NCBI RefSeq assembly: GCF_024539815.1
Contig: NZ_JAHHIU010000079.1
Coordinates: 60,518-124,517 of the forward strand
Origin: Streptomyces hayashii
GTDB lineage: Bacteria; Actinomycetota; Actinomycetes; Streptomycetales; Streptomycetaceae
DNA: 64,000 nucleotides
Direction of reading: 5' to 3'
Position 1 is the first letter of the stretch, and every line of letters begins with the position of its first letter. This document shows positions 8,987-18,700 of this stretch, one piece after another. The position numbers were made by a program, and so were the translations under genes. The notes under the pieces were generated by a model, which was not told the origin of the DNA, did not search any database, and worked only from the letters and a program-made list of their open reading frames with translations.

Positions 8987-9949
8987 TCAGCTGCTGGCGG
9001 CACTGGGCCCGAGAGCGGCCGTCAGTACCGGCTGCCATCGTTCGTCCCCGCTCGGCGCCGACGGCAGGATGATCGTGCGCATTCCCAACACCTCACCTCC
9101 ACGGTCGGCTTCGGGGTTGTCGCCCACCATCAGCGTGTGGTGCGGCTGCACCCCCAGCCGCTTGCACGCCGTATGGAAAATGACCGGGCTTGGCTTCCTT
9201 GCGGCAACGTCGTAGGACATTACGCAGTCGGAGACCCATCGCAGCAGGTCATGCTGACGCAAGATGGGCCGGAGGTCCCAGCCGATGTTGCTGACCACCC
9301 CGATCCGGATTCCGGCCCTGCACAGTCTGACTATCGCGCGGCGTGCGGCCGAATCAATGCGCCATCCCTCGGCGCTCATCGTCCTGCGGTACAGCGCCCC
9401 GGCGGCATCCGGCCAGGGCAGCCCGGCATCGTCCAGGAGACGGTGATAGACGTCCCGGTGGGCCTTGGGGTCCAGTTGCTGCCGCCACCACGCCGCAAGA
9501 CTGTGCGGGGACAGATCCGCCGGCCGGCGACCGCCCGGCAGACCCGCCGCCTCCGCCTGCCGCGCCCAGGCACGGCGATCTTGCACCGGGACCGGGATGC
9601 CCGCCGCGTCCAGGGCGCCCGAGAGCCATTCCTCAGCACTCTCCAGGTGTGCCATCGTTCCTGCCCAGTCCAGCAATACGGCCTCAACAGGGCCCGGCCG
9701 CGCAGGGGCGAAGGCCGGCTCCGCCGTGATCTCGCGGGCCGCCAGCGCGTGGACGTACGCGTAGCGCGCGGTCACCTGGGCCACCTCGGTCCCGGTCGGC
9801 GAACACCGAAGTAGCGTCATATCCGCCTCAGCGTCCTGCCGTTCGGCGTCAAGGCGCTGCATGGCGGCACCATCGACTTCATTCTCACGGAACAGGCGGT
9901 GCAGGCGGACGGGTCCTGCGCCTGAACGAGCGCGGTCAATGAGGATCAT
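8987..9949 (-). CDS. HAD-superfamily hydrolase with N-terminal extension
   Basis: A 320-residue protein. The HAD core occupies the last ~230 residues: motif I EAVLLDWAGTM, motif II GVVSNIGWD, motif III lysine in AARKPSPVIF, and motif IV LMVGDNPEADRGG, with a helical cap between I and II. Motif I is DWAGT, the form seen in phosphonoacetaldehyde hydrolases, rather than the usual DxDGT; overall the rest looks like a general HAD-IA phosphatase. The first ~90 residues are an extra helical segment (VTARYAYVHALAAREITAEP). The ATG at 9949 lies 13 bases after the upstream gene, so the three genes 10897 to 8987 look like one transcript. Confidence 0.8.
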   Translation of the reverse strand: MILIDRARSGAGPVRLHRLFRENEVDGAAMQRLDAERQDAEADMTLLRCSPTGTEVAQVTARYAYVHALAAREITAEPAFAPARPGPVEAVLLDWAGTMAHLESAEEWLSGALDAAGIPVPVQDRRAWARQAEAAGLPGGRRPADLSPHSLAAWWRQQLDPKAHRDVYHRLLDDAGLPWPDAAGALYRRTMSAEGWRIDSAARRAIVRLCRAGIRIGVVSNIGWDLRPILRQHDLLRWVSDCVMSYDVAARKPSPVIFHTACKRLGVQPHHTLMVGDNPEADRGGEVLGMRTIILPSAPSGDERWQPVLTAALGPSAASS

Positions 9950-9962
9950 CGCCTCAGCTATC

Positions 9963-10256
9963 TCATGCTTCTCGGGCACGCGTCCCCCTGGTATGTGAAC
10001 GACTGGTCGGCCCTGCATCAGAGAGAAGAACCCCGTGCAATCGCACCGAGGTGCTCCACGTGATCGTTTTCTCGCTGCTGTCGAGCGTGAGGTCTTCGAG
10101 GCCGAAAGCCGAGAAGGGCAGCGGCGCGTGCCGTGGCCCCACCCGACATAGCAGCCGCTGTACTTGATCGGAGTCGGCCCCACTGTGGGCATAGGTGATC
10201 GTGACGTGCTCGACGAAGAGCTGGACGTGTCCCTCGCCGACCGTTCCGGTGCTCAC
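9963..10256 (-). CDS. Half-length 2H phosphoesterase-like protein (duplicate of upstream C-terminal half)
   Basis: A 97-residue protein whose GTG start overlaps the stop of the upstream gene (GTGA), implying coupled translation. Its body aligns with the last ~75 residues of that upstream protein: [10 protein letters not shown] against [20 protein letters not shown] against [10 protein letters not shown], and [10 protein letters not shown] against [10 protein letters not shown]. It keeps one H-x-T element of the two needed for a 2H phosphoesterase active site. It therefore looks like a partial tandem duplication retained in frame. Whether it folds alone, pairs with its neighbour or is decaying cannot be told from the sequence. 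Confidence 0.65.
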   Translation of the reverse strand: MSTGTVGEGHVQLFVEHVTITYAHSGADSDQVQRLLCRVGPRHAPLPFSAFGLEDLTLDSSEKTITWSTSVRLHGVLLSDAGPTSRSHTRGTRAREA

Positions 10257-10897
10257 CGGACGCCACCCAGTGGGATCTCCGCCAGAGTCTGCCAGGTGAT
10301 GGTCTTCTCAGTGTCGTTGGCGACGACGTCGACCAGGGTGATGCACTCGATGTGCAGGGGGGCGTGGCTGGGGCGGACACGCCGGACGCGTCGGTGGATC
10401 TGGTGGAAGTGATCCAGGCTGACCTCGGCGGTGGCGTACGACTCGGTCAGGTGGAGCACGCCGGTGTCGTAGGCGGTGGCCTCGGGTCCGCGCACGATCT
10501 CGAAGGCGCTTGTGGCGGCGGCCCGGAGTTCATTCAGCGGCTCGTCCGGACCGAGATCGAAAATCACACCCGAGGCGTACGGGAGAGGGCTGCCGACCGT
10601 GATGGTGAAGGGAGCGAGGGTCTTCATCTGCTCGGTCAGCGCGGCGACAAGGGCCTGCCGTTCGTCTTCCGGGATTTCGGAAGCGGGCTTCAGGCTCAGT
10701 TGGTAGAGCGTGATGTGAAACCACTCGTCGCCGACGTGGGTCAGGGGATCGCCCTGTGTCGCGCTGCGGACGCCGCGGATGAGCTCGGCGAGTTCCGGAT
10801 TCCGGCCGAGATCGACGGTGACGTAGGCATGGAGCAAGGACGGCGTGCGACCGGCTTCCCACAAGTCTTTGCCCTGCTGAAATGTGAACGGCTTCAT
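10253..10897 (-). CDS. 2'-5' RNA ligase family (2H phosphoesterase) protein
   Basis: A 214-residue protein. Two H-x-(T/S) elements occur, WFHITLYQL and [10 protein letters not shown], each on a strand followed by a helix, which is the hallmark of 2H phosphoesterases such as LigT. Typical members act on 2'-5' or cyclic phosphate ends of RNA or nucleotides; the exact substrate is unknown here. I chose the ATG at 10897; the frame is open to 10966 and GGAGG lies about 22 bases upstream of the ATG, so the start is uncertain. It is the first gene of a three-gene minus-strand unit. Confidence 0.75.
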   Translation of the reverse strand: MKPFTFQQGKDLWEAGRTPSLLHAYVTVDLGRNPELAELIRGVRSATQGDPLTHVGDEWFHITLYQLSLKPASEIPEDERQALVAALTEQMKTLAPFTITVGSPLPYASGVIFDLGPDEPLNELRAAATSAFEIVRGPEATAYDTGVLHLTESYATAEVSLDHFHQIHRRVRRVRPSHAPLHIECITLVDVVANDTEKTITWQTLAEIPLGGVR

Positions 10898-10976
10898 GAC
10901 GAGCCAACGTACCGACGCGACCTCCAAGTCCGGGGGGTGAAAAGCGATGTTGGTGCTGCAACGCACGGAGTCAGAC

Positions 10977-11219
10977 TTACGAGAGGGCTGCCGCCCGTGT
11001 CCTCAGCTCTTGGGCTTCGGGCAGGTCGGGGAAGCGGCGGAGGCGTACGCGCATGTCCTGGACCGCAGCACGGACTTTGACGGAGTGAACGCCGTCGGCG
11101 AAGTCCAGGAAGTCTGACCAGGTGACCATGGCACCGTCCACATTGCCTTGGCGTAGGCGTACGCCGCCGAGGTCGGCCCATCCGCTGATCGTTTCTGCGG
11201 TGAATCCATTCCCCCGGCG
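10977..11219 (-). pseudogene. C-terminal fragment of a TPR-type Streptomyces regulator
   Basis: About 80 in-frame codons remain: TISGWADLGGVRLRQGNVDG, then AMVTWSDFLDFADGVHSVKV and a TAA at 10977-10979. This matches the end of large Streptomyces helix-turn-helix/TPR regulators, which close with a similar D-G-V-x-S-V-K-V helix. The rest of the gene is missing: the fragment stops where the secreted-nuclease gene starts at 11222. It marks a rearrangement boundary. Confidence 0.6.
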
Positions 11220-11221
11220 GA

Positions 11222-11911
11222 GTGAGATCCCCTGCCCGGGGACTGCTTGGGCGCTGGCTGAGGCGGTATAAGAACTTTCGCCGCGGCCTCGCCGCCACTG
11301 CCCTGGCCCTCGCCGTCCTCGCTCCCGCGTCCCCGGCGCACGCCGACGAGTACACGCTCACGGAGGCCATCACCTCCCTGCCGGTCGCCGAGGAGATCCG
11401 CGCCGGCTACAAGCGCGAGCTCTACCCGCATTGGAAGGACGACGACAAGAACGGCTGCACGGCCCGCGCGGACGTGTTGATCGCTGAGGCGATCGAAGCC
11501 CCGACCGTGGGAGCCGGCTGCACCATCACTGGGGGTGTGTGGCACTCCTACTACGACGACGTCCTCGTCTCTGGCCCCACCGGGGTCGACATCGACCACA
11601 TGGTTCCCCTCGCGGAAGTCCACGACTCCGGTGGCTACGGCTGGACCACCGAGCGGCGCCGGAGGTATGCCAACGACCTCGGCAGCGACGTCACCCTCGT
11701 CGGTGTCACCGCCCGCTCAAACCGTCAGAAGAGCGACCAGGACCCGTCTACGTGGATGCCGGCCCCGGCGGTTCACTGCCGGTACATCGGCGAGTGGGTG
11801 ACTACCAAGCACCGGTGGGCGCTGGCCGTGGACCAGGCCGAGCGTGAGGCGCTGCTGCGGTACGCGGCCGACTGCCCGAACGCGGTGCTGGCCTTCGACC
11901 GGGCGTCCTGA
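11222..11911 (+). CDS. Secreted HNH endonuclease family protein
   Basis: A 229-residue protein from GTG 11222. Residues 1-41 form a signal peptide (RRGLAATALALAVLAPASPA, cleavage near AHA-DE). The mature part contains GVDIDHMVPLAEVHDSGGYG and later LVGVTARSNRQKSDQDPSTW, the DHxxPL and N-x-x-K-x-D-x-x-P elements of the DUF1524/HNH group found in secreted actinobacterial nucleases. Two cysteine pairs probably form disulphides (GCTARAD, GAGCTIT, HCRYIGEW, DCPNAV). It likely degrades DNA outside the cell. The start lies directly beside a truncated regulator. Confidence 0.85.
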   Translation: MRSPARGLLGRWLRRYKNFRRGLAATALALAVLAPASPAHADEYTLTEAITSLPVAEEIRAGYKRELYPHWKDDDKNGCTARADVLIAEAIEAPTVGAGCTITGGVWHSYYDDVLVSGPTGVDIDHMVPLAEVHDSGGYGWTTERRRRYANDLGSDVTLVGVTARSNRQKSDQDPSTWMPAPAVHCRYIGEWVTTKHRWALAVDQAEREALLRYAADCPNAVLAFDRAS

Positions 11912-11981
11912 CCACCGGCTGGAACCAGCTCTCGGACACCGGATTCCTAGTCCTTGTGCTGGACGGCCGGCACGAACTGTT

Positions 11982-12235
11982 TCATCGCGCTCCTTGTCCG
12001 GTGCGGCCGAGGTGGATCTCGTGGACGCGGTGGAAGGTGTAGGTGTTGGCCACGGAGTCCTGCCGTTCCAGGACCAGCCAGAGAGAGGACACGGTGGCCG
12101 AGACGCGGGCACCGGGGCGAAGACCGCGTCCGAGTTCGGAGGCGAGACGGTCCGAGCGAGCCGCCAGTCCGGGTGTGTCTGTGTCCAGCAGTAGTGGTGC
12201 AGTCGGGTATCGGAAGCCCCCGAATAGCTCGGATC
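11982..12235 (-). pseudogene. Truncated C-terminal gene fragment
   Basis: The minus strand has about 84 in-frame codons ending at TGA 11982-11984: LLLDTDTPGLAARSDRLASE, then ARVSATVSSLWLVLERQDSV and TYTFHRVHEIHLGRTGQGAR. A stop codon lies immediately upstream and no start is available, so it is a fragment. The TGA overlaps an ATG opening a 12-codon frame (MKQFVPAVQHKD), which may be the stub of a second gene. I do not recognise either family. Confidence 0.4.
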
Positions 12236-12484
12236 ACATCGAGCCGATCTTGTCCGGTCCCGACGAGGTGCGTTGGATGGCTGAGGATTCGGCCGTGTGG
12301 GTGTGGTTCCTAGACACGGCGCGATGCCACCGCATGCTGCCTGCGCAAAGCTTGCGTTTGACCGCTGACTCCAGGAGGTTCCTATCGGGAAGGGTTCGGA
12401 CAGGCGCGACGAGAACCGCTCGGCGGCTTCGACCCGTGGTTCTCAACTCGGGACAGAGCCGGGTCCGCGACAGAGAGGAGCCTG
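12236..12484. other. Upstream region of the oxidoreductase gene
   Basis: About 250 bases between the fragment above and the oxidoreductase start. GAGAGGAG lies four bases before the ATG at 12485. I see no clear promoter hexamers or coding signal in the rest. Confidence 0.4.
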
Positions 12485-13405
12485 ATGCACCGGATCGGAA
12501 TCATCGGCACGGGCGACATCGCTCGTAAGGTCTATCTGCCGTTGTTGATCGGCAATCCAGAGGTCGAGATCGTCGCCCTCGCCAGCCGGACTCGCGGCAA
12601 AGCCGACGCGCTCGCGCGAAAATACCGCCTTGATACGGTGGTCAACAACGTCGAAGAGCTATTGAGGCTCAGGCCGGACATGGTCTTCGTCCACGCATCG
12701 ACGAGCTCTCACTTCGAGCTCGTCCGAGCCTGCCTGGACTCCGATACCCACGTCTATGTGGACAAACCGCTGTCCGAAACCCTCGATGAGACCTATTGCC
12801 TGGAGCAGCAGGCGAGAAGGCAGGGACTGCTACTGGCAGTCGGGTTCAACCGTCGGTTCGCCCCGATGGTCCGCGCGGCGGTGAAAGCCGTGCCGAATCC
12901 ATCCATAATCATTTCTGAAAAGCATCGGATGTCGCTCCAGTCAAGTCCGCCGTTCAGTACGGTCTACAACGATCTGATCCACGCCATCGATCTGGCCTGC
13001 TGGGCGGGTTCGATCCCCACCGATGTGGTCGTTCAAGGGGCTGGGATCGTCGACGACGATCACCTGCGCGCCGCGACAGCTGCCCTGTTGGCGCCGACGT
13101 GTCATGCGCACGTAGCCATGGCCCGCGATGCCGGCAACGACATGGAGCGGTTCTTCATTGCCGGCGGCACCACCTCCGCAACCGTCGTTGACTTGGATAG
13201 GGTGGTGGTCCAGGAGAATGGCAGGACAACGATACAGACGTTCGGCAGTTGGGATGGCATCCTTCTGCGCCGCGGTTTCGTCGGACTCGTAAACCACGTA
13301 CTGGAGTCGTTGGCTTCCCCGGAAGAGTGTCTGGTTTCGGCAACAGCGGTTCTTCGAACACACCGCCTGACAGACCAGATCGCCCAGAGCGTCACCAGAC
13401 GGTAA
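12485..13405 (+). CDS. Gfo/Idh/MocA family oxidoreductase
   Basis: A 306-residue NAD(P)-dependent sugar or cyclitol dehydrogenase. The N-terminal Rossmann motif is RIGIIGTGDIARKVYLPLL, the mid-domain has VHASTSSHFELVRACLD followed by VYVDKPLSETLDE, the conserved E-K-P-like element with D in place of E, and GFNRRFAPM. The C-terminal sheet carries NDLIHAIDLACW, where H is the usual catalytic-helix histidine. The length is slightly short of the 330-380 typical. It converges with the zinc dehydrogenase (16 bases apart), and together with that enzyme and the phosphofructokinase-like kinase suggests metabolism of a sugar or polyol, which is inference. Confidence 0.85.
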   Translation: MHRIGIIGTGDIARKVYLPLLIGNPEVEIVALASRTRGKADALARKYRLDTVVNNVEELLRLRPDMVFVHASTSSHFELVRACLDSDTHVYVDKPLSETLDETYCLEQQARRQGLLLAVGFNRRFAPMVRAAVKAVPNPSIIISEKHRMSLQSSPPFSTVYNDLIHAIDLACWAGSIPTDVVVQGAGIVDDDHLRAATAALLAPTCHAHVAMARDAGNDMERFFIAGGTTSATVVDLDRVVVQENGRTTIQTFGSWDGILLRRGFVGLVNHVLESLASPEECLVSATAVLRTHRLTDQIAQSVTRR

Positions 13406-13420
13406 GGGCCGGCGAAACAA

Positions 13421-14443
13421 TCAGCCGATCTCGCCGAATCGGATGATTGGCTTCAACAGTTCTCCGTGAAAGAAACGGACAAACACCTCGGGTAGCTCAG
13501 CAAGGCTCGCTGGACTACCCAGGACCGATAGGAGTTGCGGACCCACCCGTGAAAGCGCAGCCCAATTGGCCTCGACCTCGGACATTGGAAAGTAGAACGT
13601 ACGAAGCGTGAACAGGTTGGTCCGCCTCGTCCGTGGGTTCGCAGGTATGACGAAAGGCTCGTCGGACTCGCCAAGCGCGAGAAGTACGGCGCCAGGGCGC
13701 ACGAGTCGTTGTGCTGCCTCACGTGCCGCGCGGGATCCGCTTGCTTCGACGACTATGTCGAACTGATTCTCGGCGTCGAGGTCATGGAGCCTCCGAGCCC
13801 CCATGCCCACCGCCGCTGCGAGTCGGCTGGGGATGGGGTCGAACACCTCCGGCGTAGGGAGCCCCATGTCCAGAGACATTGCCACAACGCCGAGCCCGAG
13901 CGGGCCGCAGCCGATCACGGCCACGCGCTCGACAGCCCTCATCCGCGTCTGAATTGCCCACCGCAGCCCGTGGGCCGCAGTCCCGACAGTGTCAAGACCT
14001 AGCACCGCAACATCGAGCGGCATCGAATCGGGAGTGGGAACGAAGCACCTAGCCGGAACGTCCACATGAGTCGCATAGCCGCCGTCCCGTTGCCAGCCGA
14101 TCAGCTCCACCAGCTTCAAGCAGCCGTTCGTGAAACCGATCGCGCAAGACGCGCACGCCCCGCAGAAAACAGGAGCGTAGACCACGCCACGTTCCCCAAC
14201 TCGGTACGAAGGGACATCGTGACCGGCTTCCACGATGCGTCCCGCGATCTCGTGACCAGGAACGACCATGCTGCCGTCACGGTACAGCCGCTTGTCTGAG
14301 CCGCAGAGGGCTGCAACTTCCACCGCTACCCTGACCTCACCAACGGCGAGCTCGGGCAGTACTTCCTGACCCACCTCGATGGACCTGTTGCCGTGAAATC
14401 GGGCACGCCTGGCTTGAGTCAAATCACTGCCTCTCAGACTCAC
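13421..14443 (-). CDS. Zinc-dependent medium-chain dehydrogenase
   Basis: About 340 residues, MDR superfamily. The GroES-like domain has ALCGSDKRLYRDG (catalytic Cys), VVPGHEIAGRIVEAG (the G-H-E motif) and the structural zinc lobe CGACASCAIGFTNGC. The Rossmann part has RVAVIGCGPLGLGVVAMSLD. This is the pattern of sorbitol, threonine and polyol dehydrogenases; the substrate is unknown. The frame is open to an ATG at 14527, which would overlap the kinase gene upstream, but family members start near ARFHGNRSIEV, so GTG 14443 or TTG 14422 (preceded by AGAGG) are likelier. It follows the kinase on the same strand and is probably cotranscribed. Confidence 0.85.
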   Translation of the reverse strand: MSLRGSDLTQARRARFHGNRSIEVGQEVLPELAVGEVRVAVEVAALCGSDKRLYRDGSMVVPGHEIAGRIVEAGHDVPSYRVGERGVVYAPVFCGACASCAIGFTNGCLKLVELIGWQRDGGYATHVDVPARCFVPTPDSMPLDVAVLGLDTVGTAAHGLRWAIQTRMRAVERVAVIGCGPLGLGVVAMSLDMGLPTPEVFDPIPSRLAAAVGMGARRLHDLDAENQFDIVVEASGSRAAREAAQRLVRPGAVLLALGESDEPFVIPANPRTRRTNLFTLRTFYFPMSEVEANWAALSRVGPQLLSVLGSPASLAELPEVFVRFFHGELLKPIIRFGEIG

Positions 14444-14487
14444 GGGCCGCCAAGTACATTGCGGTCCTCCTGACTTGGCGACTTCCT

Positions 14488-15621
14488 CTATCCGGAGATG
14501 CCCGGGCTGATAATCGGCCACAACCATTCGCTGAAGTGGTGCCGCCGCTGGGAGTCAACCGGCCAGAATTCATTTGGCAATGGCTTGGTCAGGCTGGCCA
14601 CATCTGCCAAAGGAATTGGGTCTACGGCAAGTGCGAGCGGATCGCTCCCGACACGCCGCGTTCCGGCCATCACGCCGCTGCGCCCCTCCAGCACGTACCG
14701 TCCCGCCCATTCGCCCGTCAGCCGAGCACACTCACGGTCTGCCGCGCTGGCAAACGTGTGAGCGCTGCGCTGCTGGGTACCGAGCACCTCTCCCCGGGCC
14801 GAACGGCCGAATTCCGCTTGGAGAGTCCGTGCCAAACGCCGTGCGACCCCGCCGAGCAGCAACGTACTGTGGTTTATTGCCCGGTAGTCGTCGCGCGAAC
14901 TTGGAAAAGGGTACCCTTCGCTGCAGATGATGAAGGCCCTTGACCTTGCCGATAACGCCTCCTCCACCGCGTCGAAGATCTCCGGGATCGACATGTTGGA
15001 AGACTCGGGTATCAGACACAAATCGGCGACCAGCTCAGATTTCTCCAGGATGAACCCGGCCGCACCGGCCGCCGCCAGCCAGCCGGTCCCACGCCCCATA
15101 GTCTCGACGACACGAATGGGTTCCATCGAGGACATGGCCAACTGATCGCGAGCGATGCTGGGAATCGTCAGAGCGAGGTAGCGCGCCGCGGACCCGAAGC
15201 CGGGGCTGAAGTCGACACCGAGGAGGTCGTTGTCGATGGTCTTCGGGATCCCGATGGTCCGGAGCCCAAGGTTGCGGCTGCGTGACTCTGCATCTACAGC
15301 TTCCAGCAGCGCCATGGTCCCGTTTCCCCCAGCCAACACCAATGCATCGATACGGGCAGCTTTCAACTGGTCGACTATCGACGCGATTCCGAGGGGTGTC
15401 ATTGCATGCCGTCCGCTACCGAGCTGACACCCGGCGACGGGGACAGAGGAGAGTCTGGCCCCACCCAGAGGAACAAACGCTCCTTCCATCAGGCCCCTCG
15501 GGCCGCCTGTGACCCCTTGGACGTCGCAGAACTGCGCCAGCACATCGCGGCAGGCACGCAGGCTCGCTTCAACGACGACTGTCGGAGCACCCGCCAGGCC
15601 CAGCACCACACTATGCGGCAT
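14488..15621 (-). CDS. 6-phosphofructokinase-like kinase
   Basis: About 377 residues. The PfkA fold is shown by VLAGGNGTMALLE, GIPKTIDNDLLGVDF and VETMGRGTGWLAAAGAAG. The catalytic TIDND is intact. In this superfamily G after the GG-x pair favours ATP, while K in PKTIDND is common in pyrophosphate-using or mixed groups, so the phosphate donor is uncertain; GGNGT instead of GGDGT is unusual. ATG 15621 and TTG 15645 are both possible starts and neither has a good ribosome site of its own; a short upstream frame with an excellent site overlaps the start. It lies in an accessory island beside two sugar-type dehydrogenases, so it may phosphorylate something other than fructose 6-phosphate. Confidence 0.8.
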   Translation of the reverse strand: MPHSVVLGLAGAPTVVVEASLRACRDVLAQFCDVQGVTGGPRGLMEGAFVPLGGARLSSVPVAGCQLGSGRHAMTPLGIASIVDQLKAARIDALVLAGGNGTMALLEAVDAESRSRNLGLRTIGIPKTIDNDLLGVDFSPGFGSAARYLALTIPSIARDQLAMSSMEPIRVVETMGRGTGWLAAAGAAGFILEKSELVADLCLIPESSNMSIPEIFDAVEEALSARSRAFIICSEGYPFPSSRDDYRAINHSTLLLGGVARRLARTLQAEFGRSARGEVLGTQQRSAHTFASAADRECARLTGEWAGRYVLEGRSGVMAGTRRVGSDPLALAVDPIPLADVASLTKPLPNEFWPVDSQRRHHFSEWLWPIISPGISG

Positions 15622-15658
15622 AGCACCGGTACGACTTCGCGGCAATCGGACTGGTCAT
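15611..15658 (-). CDS. 15-residue leader ORF overlapping the kinase start
   Basis: A minus-strand ATG at 15658 is preceded by GGAGG with seven bases spacing, the best ribosome site in this area, and opens a 15-codon frame (MTSPIAAKSYRCYAA) ending in TAG at 15611-15613. The stop falls just past the candidate kinase start codons in another frame. Ribosomes ending there could reinitiate on the kinase gene. This is a prediction from spacing only; the alternative is that the site serves the TTG start of the kinase at a long distance. Confidence 0.4.
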   Translation of the reverse strand: MTSPIAAKSYRCYAA

Positions 15659-15784
15659 CACGGGACCTCCACCCCTCGCCAACCTACGCGCCTCATCATT
15701 CCAGAGTCGAGGCTCGCCTATTGCGAACCTCCCCACTCACGCCCACACTCGGCTTTTGACGGACACCATCTGAGGTGATCTCGT

Positions 15785-18700
15785 GTGACGGAGGGGGCGA
15801 AGCATCTGAGCACGCTTGCGTGGGCTTCGGGTGACGGCCGAACCCTGGAGCGCTCGTGGCTGCGCCTAACCGTCAATCATCCGATTTGGTCGTTGGCGTT
15901 CGGCGAGGCGACCGACGGAGTCTTCCTGGCCGGCGCTTGCGCAGATGGCACGATTCGCCTGTGGGAGGCGGACACGGGGGCTCCGATTCGGCAACTGCGG
16001 GGGCACACCGGTGCCGTCCTGTCCGTGAACGTGGGCGTAGTCAACGGCCACGCGGTGCTGGCGTCGGCCGGGATCGATGGCACGGTTCGTCTCTGGGACC
16101 CGAGCGGTGGCGACTCGGGCCACCGAACTCTCCAGGGTCATGTCGGGGGAGTTCGGGCAGTGGCGTTCGGTAATGCTGACGGCCACACCTTCCTTGCATC
16201 CGCTGGCGCGGATGGCACCGTCCGGCTCTGGAATCCCGAGACGGGAACTCCTGCTGCCGAGCCCTTGACCGGCCACTCAGGTACAGCATTGTCCGTCGCC
16301 TTCGGGCCTGTCGGAGACCGGTACGTGCTCGCATCTGCGGGCGACGACGCGACTGTGAGGTTGTGGGACGCCGAGACAGGAGTGTCTCTCGTGGAGCCGC
16401 TACGGCGCCATAGAGGCGGTGTCAGATCTGTGGCGTTCGGTCAGATTGACGGGGTTTCACTCCTTGCGTCGTCCAGTGACGACGGCACCGTTCAATTGTG
16501 GGACCCTCATGCGGGCGTTCCCCTCTTCGGGCGTCTCACCGGTCACTCCGGCATTGTGCGAGCTGTCAGCTTCTCTCAGATCGATGACGTCAGTCTTGTC
16601 ATGTCTGCAGGAATCGACGGCACGATCCGGATGTGGAATCCGAATACCGGTTCCGGCTATCCCGACCACATCACCGCGCCCGCCGACGACCTACGGTCCA
16701 TCGTGTTCGGGCAGGTCCGAGGAGAAAACGTTCTCGCAGTCGGTTCCGGCGAGGGGGTTTCGGCGTCTCGCCTCGCGGATCAGATCGACACGACCAAGCT
16801 GCTTGCTCCAGACATCGTTCGCTCAGCGATCGTCACTGCGGACGCAATTGATGCCACCGACTTCTTCGGCCGCGTGATCCTTGCTCGTCATCTCCGCGGA
16901 GTAATCGGCCAGTTAATCGCTCCAGACGGCGCTGTTTCGCATCGCAGCGTCGTCGTCTGTATCGACGGACGGTGGGGATCAGGAAAGACAACGCTCGCTC
17001 GGCTCCTGGTCGAGGAGATGCAGAACCACGCTCCGAGCGCGACGCTTTCCTATGGCCAGGATCAGACCATGGGAGACAAAAGCCGAGATGGCGCACCGTT
17101 GCCGTGCGACCCAGTTGTGGTCAATTTCGACGCGTGGCGTGAATCCGAGATCGCCCCGCACTGGTGGGCAGTGGCCGCAGCAATCAATCGAGGCGTCAGG
17201 AACGAGCGAAGTCTCGTCTCTCGGATCGGAATGACGGTAACCGGGGTCGGACGCCGGATCGCGAGGTCGCCAGCTTCCCTTGCGGCAATCCTCTTCGTCT
17301 CAGTGGTGGTCTTTGGATTTATGGCCATCAGGAGCGCGGCGCCTGCACAGCTTAACCAGACGCTGACCATTCTGCAGACTTTCTTGACGGCAGCTACTGC
17401 TCTCTTCGCGGTCGCCGCTGTCGTCACCCGATCTCTATTCTGGGCTTCCCCTGCCCTAGGCCGACTTCATCTCAGGGCCGAGGACAACCCGCTCGGGGAA
17501 GTCGCCGACATGGTCACCAATCTTCGCCGCTGGAGTCCACGCACAGGCAGCAGTCCGTTCGTGGAGACCGCCTTCTTCATATTGTGGATCATTGTCGGCA
17601 CAATCGCTGGACGGCGGATTTACTCGCGCCCTGAAGTGGTTTTTCCGAGAGTGGAATGGCAGGTCTGGGTGCAAAGCCATCCGATCGCCGTCCCTGTCGC
17701 AGTCGCGACTGCACTGACGGTCGGACTGGCTGCCCCGGCAGCGGTGAGGTCGACCACGAGAGGGCCCCGCCGACGTGCTCGGCGCAATGATGGTCGGTCC
17801 ACTGCCCGCTCCCTTGGTCCTCGCTCTCACTGGTACGCACGGCGGAGCTGGCGGGTCATCTCGGCGATTATAGTTGGATCAATCGTCGGCGTTGCGGGAG
17901 CGGCAGAAATACCGGATACGACCGGTCCGGCCTGGCTGCCACTTTTTGGGCTGGGTGCGATAGGAATCGCCGGGCTCGTAGCTCAACTGAAATATGTTCG
18001 ATCCTTACGGCGTGGGAATCGGCGTCCAATCGTACTAGTCATGGATGAACTCGATCGCTGTTCGGTGCCAACGGTGGTTGCATATCTAGAAACGGTTCAT
18101 ACTCTATTGCGGGAGCGCTCACCCGGCCCGTCATTCATCCGGAACGGGTGGCGGGATCCAGCCCCGCTGGTCGTGCTGGTGCTCGCTGATGGCCGATGGG
18201 TGCGGACGGCATTCACCACGGAGTATGACGCTTTCAAGGAACTCGGCTCACCCGTACGTACGTTGGGTGGAGATTTTCTCCAGAAGCTCTTCGACCACAC
18301 AGTTCTGGTTCCCGAACTCACTGCAGAGCACGTGGGGCATCTGCTGGATCGGATAACCTCGCCTGTCGCTTCGGCTGATGCCCTACCAGGTGAGCAGGTT
18401 CCGGCCGTGCCAAGCTCATTCTCAGACGCAGAATCGCAGGGCAGGCCGCCACGCCAAACCGACACAGAGGTGTCCGGGGCCGGTGCCGTGGAGCTGGACG
18501 CCGAACGAGAGCGCATAGCCAATGAGGCGCTAGCAGCCGCCACACCCAAAGCCATCAAACGCCGAGAAGCTCATTTGCTTGCGTCGTACACAATGCTTCT
18601 ACCGTCAAATCCTCGTCTTATCCGTCGCGTGGCCAACACATGGGCGATGCTGGAAGCACTGAAGCAGCATGTCGGACATGACGAGCCAGACGATACCGTT

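Noticed and set aside
8987..10192. 401-residue version of the HAD protein with an early start
   Set aside because: The first ~80 codons overlap the coding frame of the half 2H protein and are arginine/serine-rich; the start at 9949 just after that gene's stop is more likely.
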